From positions 186,001 through 250,000 of the forward strand of contig CM037474.1 in the NCBI GenBank assembly GCA_021014325.1: a DNA stretch of 64,000 bases, written 5' to 3'. Positions 36,228-46,400 of the stretch are shown here, in pieces (positions within the stretch are counted from its first letter, which is position 1; each line of letters opens with the position of its first letter). This stretch comes from Plazaster borealis (lineage: Eukaryota > Echinodermata > Asteroidea > Forcipulatida > Labidiasteridae). Made by a program: the position numbers and the translations under genes. The notes beneath the pieces were generated by a model that had not been told where the DNA came from, searched no databases, and saw only the letters and a list, made by a program, of their open reading frames with translations.

Positions 36228-39200
36228 ATGGTCCTGTTAAAGCTGTATCTCCTGCTTGGCCTATGTGCAAGTGCTACCTGTCTGCAAATAGAGTGCTGTA
36301 CCATAAACCATGATTGCAGATTCCCCCCTATGTACCGATCTACCGGTTATACAAAGTCAAATGTACCTTACTACAACAATGCTTCGGCCACCTTCAATAT
36401 TGAGTTACTCTCCTGTGGTGACGTCAGTCCAAATCCCGGCCCAGAACAGAACTGTAACTCTGACAAACTAAGGTCCAGTTACGATCTTCTTCCTGTTAAC
36501 AACCTCGACAGAAATCAGCTTCTTCACATAGGACTGAAAGGTAAGACCAGCCGATTACCCCTTGATCTATGGCGGCACTTGACTCTGCTTGGGATTAACA
36601 GGCAACCGCGAACACATAGAGGTTGTCGCAGCGGGAAAACAAAACAACGAAAAATACAAGTTTGCACTGTTGATCGGAACCATCAGCCCCTCCCTACCAA
36701 CAAACAAAATGGATCTTGCCTCACGAATCTGAAATCCTTGACTCCCCACATCGATTCAAACCTTCATCTCTGCTCCTTAAACGCACAGTCTATTCGCAAC
36801 AAAATAATAGACTTTGCTGATTTTGTTCATGAATATAGCCTGGGCATAGTTGCTATTTCCGAAACTTGGCTGAAACCAGGGGACGACTGGATTATAGCCG
36901 AAATAACCCCACCTGGATACTCGTTTCATCATATTCCCAGACTGCACAAAACTGGGGGAGGCGTAGGACTTCTCTACAAGTCTTGTTTATCAGTTTCCAT
37001 AAAGCCTGATGTTGGAAACTTCTCATCATTCGAGTCTATCCATGCAGAGATAACTTGTAACTCAAAGTCAGTCCGGCTTGTGAATATATATCGGTCTGGA
37101 AAGGATAAATCTGGCCACACCATCGGTATAAATACATTCCTGGAAGACTTCGAAAACTTACTTGAGTTATACTTGCTCCACCCATCTGATATTATTCTCA
37201 CTGGAGATTTCAATATTCATGTGGACAACCCCTCGGACAGCATTTCAAAACGGTTCAAGTCTCTACTGTCATCCTACGGGTTCACTCAACATGTTAATGA
37301 ACCAACTCATCGCAGTGGTCACTGTTTGGACTTGCTCATCACCCAAGAGGATACTTCACTCATCTCTGATTTGGGCATTCATCCTGGACTCTCTGATCAT
37401 TTTGCTGTCATGGCGACTCTTCAGCTCCAAAAGCCACCTTCGCCAACTATGCCTGTGTCCTCCCGCCACTTCAAAAACATTAACATCGACGAATTCCGCA
37501 ATGATGTGGTTTCAACACTTTCCACAATCGACTTACAGAACACTGACCTACCCTACTGTGTTGAAAAATATCAATCCACTCTCAGTGATCTGCTTGACAA
37601 GCATGCCCCTTTGCGAACGCGGACTGTCAAAATACCAACAAATAGTCCATGGTTCAACGAGGAAATTCGTTCTGCTCGACAAAAAAGACGGCAACTTGAG
37701 AGGAAATGGCGCTCTACAAAACTAACTGTTCACAGACAAGAGTACTGCGTCCATCGACGCATTGTAACTGACTGTATTGTTAGAGCTAAGAAAGTGTATT
37801 ATTCCTCTAAGGTTATTGGTTGTTCTGGTAATCAGAAACAGTTGTTTAGTATTGTTAATCGTTTACTTAATAAGAGCAAAGTTCCTGTTTTGCCTGTGTC
37901 TGTTACTGACAGTGCCCTAGCTACCCAATTTTCCAAATTTTTTGTCAACAGAATTATCACCATTCGTAATGATTTTTCTCAAGCTTGTAGCAAAGTTAAT
38001 ATCTCTTCTCAAATTGAGCTTAATCATGCCTATCTTACAGAATTTCATCCTGCCAGTGAGACAGAAATCAAGAAATTGCTTGCCAAATCTCCATCCAAAT
38101 CCTGAGCTTGACCCAGTTCCCACCTTTCTTATTAAGGATTGCTGTGATGTTCTAGTTCCTTTAATTACTCATATTGTCAACAAATCTCTCAATACCGGTG
38201 TTTTCCCCACTTGCCTTAAAACCTCTTACATTCGCCCTCTCTTAAAGAAAAGTGGCTTGGATAAGGAAGTGTTCAGCAATTACAGACCCATTTCTAATTT
38301 GAGTTTTCTAGGTAAAACTATTGAACGAATAGTGTCATCTAGATTACAGGTATTTATGCGGGGCAACAATCTCACTGATTCATTTCAATCTGCCTACAGA
38401 CAAATCACAGCACCGAAACTGCCTTAATACGAGTTCACAATGACATTCTTTCTGGTCTTGATCAACAACAAATTACGGCTCTTATTTTCCTCGATTTGAG
38501 CGCAGCTTTTGACACCGTTGACCACTCTATCCTTTGCTCTCGTCTGCATGACGTCATCGGTCTGCGGGATCGTGCTATGCAATGGTGTCAATCCTACCTG
38601 GAATGTAGGCCGCAGTACGTCCGTGTCGGGGATGCTGCCTCAGAACCTGTCCAACTTGATTTCTCTGTTCCTCAGGGTTCTGTTCTCGGCCCGCAGTTGT
38701 TCTCTATATACACATTCCCTCTTCAAGAAATCATTCAGCGTCACAACCTTCAATATCACACTTACGCTGATGACACACAAATATATGTGTCTTTTAATCC
38801 CTCACAACAACATGCCCAGTCCTGCATCAATCGCATTGAGGCTTGTGTTTGTGAAATTCGTCAGTGGATGAACGTCAACTTCCTGAAAATTAATGACAGT
38901 AAGACCGAGTTCATGTTGATTGGTTCTCCACAGCAACTTTCGAAGATCTCTATTCCCTTTATTACTGTTGGGGATTCTCACATCAAACCAGTCAGCCAAG
39001 TACGCAATCTGGGTGTCATTTTTGATTCATCGATGACGTTCAAGAGCCACATTTCTAACACAGTTCGTTCTGCTTCATTTCACATCCGCAACATAGGAAG
39101 GATCCGAAAATATCTTGATCGCGCTTCCACAGAACAGATTGTCCACTCCTTTGTTACATCTCGTCTTGATATGGGAAATTCTCTTTTGTTTGGGCTTCCA

Positions 39201-39599
39201 GATGTTCAGCTATCCCGCCTTCAACGCATACAAAACACTGCTGCTCGTGTGGTCACCTTAACAACAAAATACTCTCATATCAAACCTGTTCTTTTAGATC
39301 TTCACTGGCTCCCAGTATCCTCTAGAATCATATATAAACTCTTGCTCATTGTTTTCAAATCTCTAAATGGGCAAGCACCTGCTTACATCCAAGACATGCT
39401 CAACATCTACAAACCATCTCGCAACCTTCGTTCTGCTAACAGATATCTTCTTCAAGAAATCAAGTCTAATCGCACCTGGGGGACAGATCTTTTTCTATTG
39501 CGGCACCACGTCTCTGGAATCAACTTCCTCTTCACATCAAAACATCCACTTCCATTCACTCTTTCAAAACATCTCTCAAAACACACCTCATGTCTATAG
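36228..39599 (+). pseudogene. LINE polyprotein: endonuclease and reverse transcriptase, frameshifted
   Basis: Starts at ATG 36228 with a hydrophobic leader, LLKLYLLLGLCASATCL. Endonuclease catalytic residues look intact: N185 (LNAQS), E212 (SETW), GDFN at 326-329, SDH at 389-391. The frame breaks near 38103 (stop TGA), continues one frame over through IRPLLKKSG and NYRPISNLSF, and returns near 38400 to FLDLSAAFD, VPQGSVLGP and YADD (38763-38774). A third slip in a G run near 39480 moves the C-terminus out of frame. Each slip is one or two bases, so the copy is young but dead as one protein. The first 625 codons remain uninterrupted. Confidence 0.88.
36417..36443 (+). other. 2A-like ribosome-skipping motif in the LINE frame
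   Basis: Residues 64-72 read GDVSPNPGP, preceded by an upstream LLSC. The 2A consensus is D-V/I-E-x-N-P-G-P, with skipping between the last Gly (71) and Pro (72). Ser replaces the usual Glu, so activity is uncertain. A signal-like leader 40 to 60 residues ahead matches the leader-plus-2A layout described for some sea urchin proteins. Confidence 0.7.
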
Positions 39600-39921
39600 A
39601 TCCGTTCTTTTTGTATTTAATCTGGTTTTTTTTTGTTATTTTTGTTTGTATTTTTCTCTGTATTAGCGCCCTGAGCACTTTTGTGGATTTGTGCGCTCTA
39701 TAAGACCTCGTTATTATTATTATTATTATTAAGGCTTAAAATCATAATAAATACATCAAGATATGATTTTTCGAAATAATAAACTTTCGATAGATCAAGT
39801 TAAACTGCACCTTTAAGGTTACTTCATAATATGACAATTGATGACGTCATTTGAACAGGATCTTAAATTTTGGAAATTACAAATCCCGGCTTGAATACTT
39901 GCAAGGTTTTAGCTTAAAACC

Positions 39922-40214
39922 CTGTACACTATTGGTAAGATCGAAAAACACAATGTTCACAGATTCACACATAACTTACATGATTTAGTGTAAAGTAATG
40001 GTAGAAAGGGTTCCTTAAAATATTTGTGCATAAAATGCTATCATTTCTGAGAAATGAGTAAAACAATAGTTTTTATCACACGCGATAATTTGAAAAAACA
40101 GAAAACACACAAGGTCTCTTTTCACTATTTTCTCGTGACCTTGATGACCTCGATGCATATGTTGAATCACACAAAATGTGGAAACTGATTTTGAGCTGTT
40201 ACCAAAAGTGTAAC
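39922..40214. mobile_element. MITE-like repeat with TTGGTAA/TTACCAA termini
   Basis: Ends GTACACTATTGGTAA and TTACCAAAAGTGTAAC are inverted. The interior shares ATGCATATGTTGAATCACAC and AAAATAGTGAAAAG (on either strand) with 31945-32115. No coding potential. Confidence 0.6.
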
Positions 40215-40541
40215 CTAATTTAAACGCGCATTTTTGCCGCAAATATATATCTGTGCAAAGTGCACTTTTAAGTTGACTTGATGCTTGATGACGTCATGAT
40301 GACACTGCTAAAGCCAAAAATGATTTCCGTTTGGTGAGGCTAAGGCTAGTGTTGCTGTTACTGTTTCGTGGTTTGCTAGCAAACTACATACTTTTGCAAA
40401 AGTCCAAAAATGCACAAGATCGAGCCTAGCATTTGATTGTTAACGCGGTTTGCATGGAAGGCTGTTTTACAGTCTATTTTATCACTTGACCCAAATAGAA
40501 TCAATTCATAGTCCAATTTACTGATGCTGGGTCATCTTTCC

Positions 40542-41220
40542 TCGTACACGTTTGGTAATTTGGGTGTTGTGTGGCCGAGTGGTTTAGAGCATCGAATTCA
40601 AGTTCCGATGGTTAAGTCATCGAGGTGTGGGTTCGAATCCCAATCACGACACGTTGTATCCTTGAGCAAGATACTTTACTATAATTGCTTCTCTTAACCC
40701 AGGGGTATAAATGGGTACCTGCGAGGGTAGAGGTTGATATTGTGTTTGAAAAGCTCCCCAGGGAGCTGAGAAAGATTACAGGAATGTTATTGGCCCAATG
40801 ACCAGGGCACTAATGTCAAGCGCATTGAGACGTTATTGTGAAATGCGCTATAAGAACTAGTTATTATTATTATTATTAATTGGAGCTTTCTGTTTGTTTC
40901 AAACCTGTATAGTTGTAGACAAATACCATAAAACCAACCTGTGAAAATTTTGTTTTTGAGATATTGCCAAAAATTTGGAGCGGTTATGTCCACGCAGGAA
41001 GAATAATCTGCATTGGAATAAACACTCTGAGAAGCATTACGTGTAACGCTTCTCAGATTCAAATGTTTTGGGGAAAAAAAGTGATATGATTTTCAATAAC
41101 CGCAGAACTTTGAAGTGAAAAGGTTCTCAAAATGCATTATACTATCCAAAGCTGCTGTACTTCTTACCAAGTAAGTTTTTATTGCCATTAATTATCAGAG
41201 TCATTACCAAACGTGTACGA
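40542..41220. mobile_element. MITE with 18-bp perfect TIRs, interrupted by a SINE
   Basis: Left TIR TCGTACACGTTTGGTAAT (40542-40559); right TIR is its exact complement (41203-41220). The interior carries the hairpin CTGAGAAGCATTAC / GTAACGCTTCTCAG at 41027-41056 and the phrase ATGTCCACGCAGGAAGA. Related sequence occurs repeatedly in the 2.7-kb array (for example 12633-12980 and 18190-18540). Removing the SINE leaves about 360 bp. Confidence 0.8.
40565..40878 (+). mobile_element. tRNA-Leu(CAA)-derived SINE with LINE-like tail
   Basis: 40565-40651 folds like a class II tRNA: acceptor arms TGTTGTG/CACGACA pair fully, A box GGCCGAGTGGTTTAGAGC, loop TTCAAGT giving anticodon CAA, a variable arm GATG..CATC, and B box GGTTCGAATCC. 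The body then runs to TGCGCTATAAGAACTAG and (TTA)n, very like the tail of the LINE at 39690-39730. Flanks TAATTTGG and TAATTGG suggest a slightly diverged target duplication. Confidence 0.8.
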
Positions 41221-42746
41221 TGCCTTTAAGGACAGTGGGCCTAATCTTGCACTGAAGCAAACTTAACCTACAATTAAAGGTTCTACAAGAAGCTATTGCA
41301 GGATAAATTGTTATATCGGGCACGGTATACTGGAAGTTGCTCACTCGTCTATTGAAGGTCTTGAACATTGCAAAAAGTTAAAACTGAGAAGATATCAAAT
41401 TGCGCGTGGGGTGGGGGGGGGCCGCAGGACTTATGCGCAAACCTGATTGTAAGCCCTTTCAGGGACAGACTGTTCCCTCTCAGCCACTACTTGGTGATGG
41501 ACACTTGTTGTGATGGTGTTAGGAAACTTGTCATGATGGCGTTAGGAAACTTGTCGTGATGGCGTTAGAGGAGAGCAGCTTATATAAATTTGGAAAACAG
41601 TTTTAAAAGTTTCTTGTGGGTTTTAACACACTTGTAGTTTGCTTGATTGCTCGAAGAAACATCGCAAGATTTGTTTTGCTGCCTGAGCATCAGACCTTGA
41701 ATTTCTTTTTCTTAAAGAAAGTAGTGTTCTGAGGTTTTGAGTTTACGTCGCTCGGTTGACTACGTCAGAGCCAATGAACAGCTCTCCCGGGATAGCTCCA
41801 CCTAAAACTTTGCCTGTAAGTGCCTATAAATACCTCTTCTTTTTTTAAACCGGTGACCATTAAGATTTCCGCTGTCTCAAACAAATCACAATCATTCTCT
41901 TGTGACTTAATCAGGTAATTAATTAATCCTGATGTAATGCAAATATTTTAATCAAATGGTGAAGTCAAACCAATTTGAAAATTGAACAATCCTGTAACTA
42001 GGTGTACACTTAGTTAGAAAGTTAGAGTCAAGTCAAAATAACTCAATGCACCATACACGTAGTTATCTATCACTTAAATCACAAACTATAGGACAACAAA
42101 GTACAATAAAAACAACAGATGTCATTAACAATGACAGGCAATTTCAATCTTGGACAACCTAAACAATGAGTTCATGATTATCAAACAATCAACTTTAATA
42201 GTTAAGTACAATGGTGCTCCAATCCAACCCTTTAAAATAACCAATTCCAATTCTGAATGAACAAGAACAATAATGCTTGTTTTTGTAAAGCGCCTGGGGG
42301 CTCTTTAACAAAAGGATTTAGCGCAGTATAAATTATAGTTATCTTTAAGGTCAATAATGGTTAACATCAACTAATTTTTTTAAATGTATTTTTTACATTC
42401 GGATGCAAGTCCAAAGAGGGTTTTCTCAAAATATTTGTACTAAAACTTTACTATGACCTCCTTTCAGTATTTCTGGAAATAATTTATGAATTTTAACACC
42501 GACTTATTTGACCCTTTAGAGACCATTAATTTCTGTATGATCATCACCATGATTATACTATATTCAGCACTGTATAATCATCAGCAAAAATGTCAGGAAA
42601 ATGATTAAGAAACAAAAATTTGTTTTAGAATTGTACACTCTTGTTGGGAAACATTTGAAAATGTCAATTCGATCAGATACGTTTTCTTTGATCCTCTTGT
42701 TTGAGTTAAAGTAAGTCAAATCTTGCGGCTGTTTGTGGCTGCTATG
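41221..42746. other. Non-coding stretch; TATA-like site; LINE-tail fragment
   Basis: No coding region recognised. 42260-42345 (TGTAAAGCGCCTGGGGGCTC, then TTTAGCGCAGTATAAATTAT) resembles a decayed LINE/SINE tail. 41500-41560 has a short triplication of GATGGTGTTAGGAAACTTGT type. Confidence 0.5.
41825..41914 (+). promoter_or_regulatory. Possible TATA promoter with short untranslated exon
   Basis: TATAAATA at 41825-41832 is followed about 80 bp on by a donor-like TCAG/GTAATT at 41914/41915. No downstream coding exon was found on this strand, so this may be chance. Confidence 0.15.
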
Positions 42747-43160
42747 GGCATTTCAGTGAAAGCTCATGGGCATTTCAGTGAAAGCTCGAGATCATTTCAG
42801 TGAAAGCTCATGGGCATTTCAGTGAAAGCTCATGGGAATTTCAGTGAAAGCTCATGGTCATTTCAGTAAAAGCTCATGGTCATTTCAGTGAAAGCTCATG
42901 GGCATTTCAGTGAAAGCTCATGGGCATTTTAGTGAAAGCTCATGGGCATTTCAGTGAAAGCTAATGGGCATTTCAGTGAAAGCTCATGAGCATTTCAGTG
43001 AAAGCTCATGGGCATTTCAGTGAAAGCTCATGGGAATTTCAGTGAAAGCTCATAGGCATTTCAGTGAAAGCTCATGGGCATTTCAGTGAAAGCTCATGGG
43101 CATTTCAGTGAAAGCTCATGGAAATTTCAGTGAAAGCTCATGGTCATTTCAGTGAAATCT
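42747..43160 (+). repeat. 22-bp minisatellite, about 18 copies
   Basis: Unit CATTTCAGTGAAAGCTCATG plus GG, with single-base variants. It lies about 210 bp past the IDH3G stop codon, probably in or beyond the 3' untranslated region. Confidence 0.95.
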
Positions 43161-43368
43161 GCTTGCGGCCGTTATGGTCATTTAGATACAAGCCGCTTGC
43201 GGCCACTAAGGTCTCTAAAGGGTTAACACACTGTGGAAAATATTTGAAATTAATTAAAGCTGTACAGTATCCTAAAGCATTTTTGCACCAAAATGTCATG
43301 CGTTCTTTAAAATGAACTTCAGTTCCATAAATATTAAAAGCACTGTAAACAGATACACGCGATCTTTC

Positions 43369-43455
43369 TCAATGTGTTGCAGACTGAAGTTCCTTGATGA
43401 CCCCTTCGACCACATCTGAGGTGGTTGCTGTGCCTCCAAGATCCGGTGTGTGCAC
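43369..43455 (-). CDS. IDH3G: IDH3G last coding exon with stop
   Basis: Acceptor CTGACTAG. Encodes [20 protein letters not shown] then KELQSATH and TGA (43371-43369). The [12 protein letters not shown] motif is the conserved C-terminal block of the family. The polypyrimidine tract before its acceptor is supplied by the adjoining 30-bp minisatellite. Confidence 0.93.
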   Translation of the reverse strand: MHTPDLGGTATTSDVVEGVIKELQSATH

Positions 43456-46400
43456 CTAGTCAGGAGAAACAAAGAAAGAGAACTACCAGTTGCTTGACAC
43501 AAAGAAAGAGAACTACCAGTTGCTTAATACAAAGAAAGAGAACTACTAGTTGCTGAATACAAAGAAACAGAACCACAAGCTGCCTAATACAAAGAAAGAG
43601 AACTACCAGTTGCTTGATACAAAGAAATATAAATACCAGTTGCTTGACACAAAGAAAGAGAACTACCAGTTACTTGATACAAAGAAATATAAATACCAGT
43701 TGCTTGATACAAAGAAATATAAATACCAGTTGCTTGATACAAAGAAAGAGAACTACCAGTTGCTTGATACAAAGAAATATAAATACCAGTTGCTTGATAC
43801 AAAGAAATATAAATGCCAGTTGCTTGATACAAAGAAATATAAATACCAGTTGCTTGATACAAAGAAATATAAATGCCAGTTGCTTGATACAAAGAAATAT
43901 AAATACCAGTTGCTTGATACAAAGAAAGAGAACCACAAGCTGCTTAATACAAAGAAAGAGAACTACCAGTTGCTTGATACAAAGATAAATACCAGTTGCT
44001 TGATACAAAGAAGTATAAATACCAGTTGCTTGATACAAAGACATATAAATACCAGTTGCTTGATACAAAGAAAGAGAACTACCAGTTGCTTGATACAAAG
44101 AAATATAAATACCAGTTGCTTGATACAAAGAAAGAGAACTACCAGTTGCTTGATACAAAGAAATATAAATACCAGTTGCTTGATACAAAGAAACATCAAT
44201 ACCAGTTGCTTGATACAAAGAAACAGAACCACAAGCTGCTTAATACAAAGAAAGAGAACTACCAGTTGCTTGATACAAAGAAATATAAATACCAGTTGCT
44301 TGATACAAAGAAAGAGAACTACCTATTGCTTGATACAAAGAAAGATTACTACCAGTTTCTTGATACAAAGAAAGAGAACTACCAGTTGCTAGAAAAAAAG
44401 AAAGAGAACTACCAGTTGTGTGATACAAATAATAATAATAATAATAATAAAACATTTATATAGCGCCAAAACCATTTAAAAGACAAATGCTCACAAACAC
44501 TTTACATAAAATTGACATTAACCAATAAAAGTTTAAAAATTCAAGAATTGTAAATACAGGAGCAGCAATAAAAATACTAGTAGAAGCCAAAAATCTGGAC
44601 CAGCCAGTACAGGAAATCATCAAGAAACATTTAAAAAGTAAGTGAAAACAGGCCTTCATTAATAATAATAATAAACAATCAGTTAACAAATCAATTAACC
44701 AACCAACCAATTAATTAATCAATCAATGCATCTACCAAACCAATCAATCAATCAATCAATCAAGTGAGCAAAAACAATCAATAATCAATCAACCAATTAA
44801 TTAATTATAAAACGCCATCCAGTACAATACAAAGAAAGAGAACTATCAGTTGCTTTATAAATACAAATAAAGAGACTACCAGCTGCTTGATACTGTGTGT
44901 TAACTGTAACCACCAAAAGTGCTCCAAAATCAGACACATGCAAATGGTTAATAATAATAATAATAAACCATTTTTGTATAGCGCATATCACCGTGAGGTC
45001 CCTATGCGCTGTCAAGGGAAATCAACAATTGTACAAAGTAAACAGATAAAATTGGTTGTATTTAATAGTTATTGTACTGTATCCAACATAACAGTGTCCC
45101 CTCTAGGCAAGAAAAATACTCTGCTTTAAATCAGACAGTGCACTTTATAACCCAATCAAAATACATTGAAGGAAATGCACCCTCGATCGGAAATTCCAGC
45201 AGGCCTATTTCCTGTTTGTTTGTGCTGTGGTTAGCCAGTGCATGCTCATGAAACATGTTCAAACTCAGACCATCAGCTCAGTAATGCATAAATGTATGGT
45301 TCAGCAGACCAACTAATATATACATTGTTATCAATTGGAAAAGTTTAAAGGTAGGGTTATACTTTGGTAATGATCCCAAAAAGAAATTGTGAATTTGTTT
45401 TCTGAAAGCTTACTTGCTACTTGTTATAAAGATGGTAATGATAATAAGCATCAGGTAAAATTATTTTGTCTGAAGTGCCACTGTTGAAGGAAATCATTAA
45501 AAGTATGTTGACAAATTTGAATCTCCAAAGTTTGCCCTCGGGTGACTTTTTGAAAGTTCCTGGTTTTGGTCTGAATGCTGCCCTCAATACGAACAGAGAT
45601 GCGGTTGGTACCCACTGAACATGTGTGGATTTGACATTCTTGATGAAAATACCTGAACAGCTTTTTGGCTGTTTCCTTAATAAGTAAACATTATATAATA
45701 TTCACCACAAACTTCCACTGGTGACTTTTATTGTATCTATAAATCATTATTACAATGACAAAAACCAAATGATGACACTACCTTTAAAGCTCCCCACATA
45801 AACTCTTTGCCCCCATCCCCACCTGCCTGCCCCCCATCCCCACCTGCCTGCCCCCCCCACCTACCTGCCGACCTGAAATAAAAATGTCTAGTTCCGTTAC
45901 TGCAGCAATGCGAGACAGACTTGAGTCTAGTACAACTTAAGTGATGACTTTGGTGACTCGGATGTGACTCGATTCACATCAGCAAAAGACTCAGACTAAA
46001 GCTTTGACTCAACTATCATGACTTGAGTTGACAATAAGGACTGACTCAAGACTCACGAGTCACATAACTTTTTCCCACAATATCTTCACACTGGTAAAAA
46101 CATAGAGAAATAACAGACCAACTTTTTTCAGAGCCCAACCCTCTAGAAAAGAGATTAATTCAAAGTGTAGTCAAATAGGATTACTTAACATTATAAACAT
46201 ATAGCACACAAATATTGGATGGTTTGAGTGCATTGCACAGAATGTAATCACGAGGTGAATTCTGGACAATTCATTTCTCGAGGTGAAGCCATGTGAAATG
46301 GAAAAGCCAGATTTCACCAAGTGATTATATTCTGCGACAATGCTTAAATGAAATGTATTCACATATAGATCCTTGTCATTTGAATTTTTTCACAAACACA

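Larger units (their letters stand above)
35860..39730 (+). mobile_element. APE-type non-LTR retrotransposon (CR1/L2-like), near full length
   Basis: A single LINE: a 5' untranslated part, one long frame with signal-like leader, 2A-like motif, apurinic-type endonuclease and reverse transcriptase, and a 3' tail TGCGCTCTATAAGACCTCG followed by (TTA)n at 39710-39730. The 5' end is uncertain; I place it near the hairpin AAGTGTGCG/CGCACACTT at 35862-35893. Clade placement (CR1/L2 group) rests on the YADD reverse transcriptase, the lack of a poly-A tail and the microsatellite 3' end. Confidence 0.85.

Noticed and set aside
40565..40651. Functional tRNA-Leu gene
   Set aside because: The anticodon arm and T arm have mismatches, and it continues directly into a SINE body with a LINE-type tail.
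43550..44463. Lys/Gln/Tyr-rich frames of 280 and 155 codons
   Set aside because: The 30-bp intronic minisatellite; unit length divisible by three.
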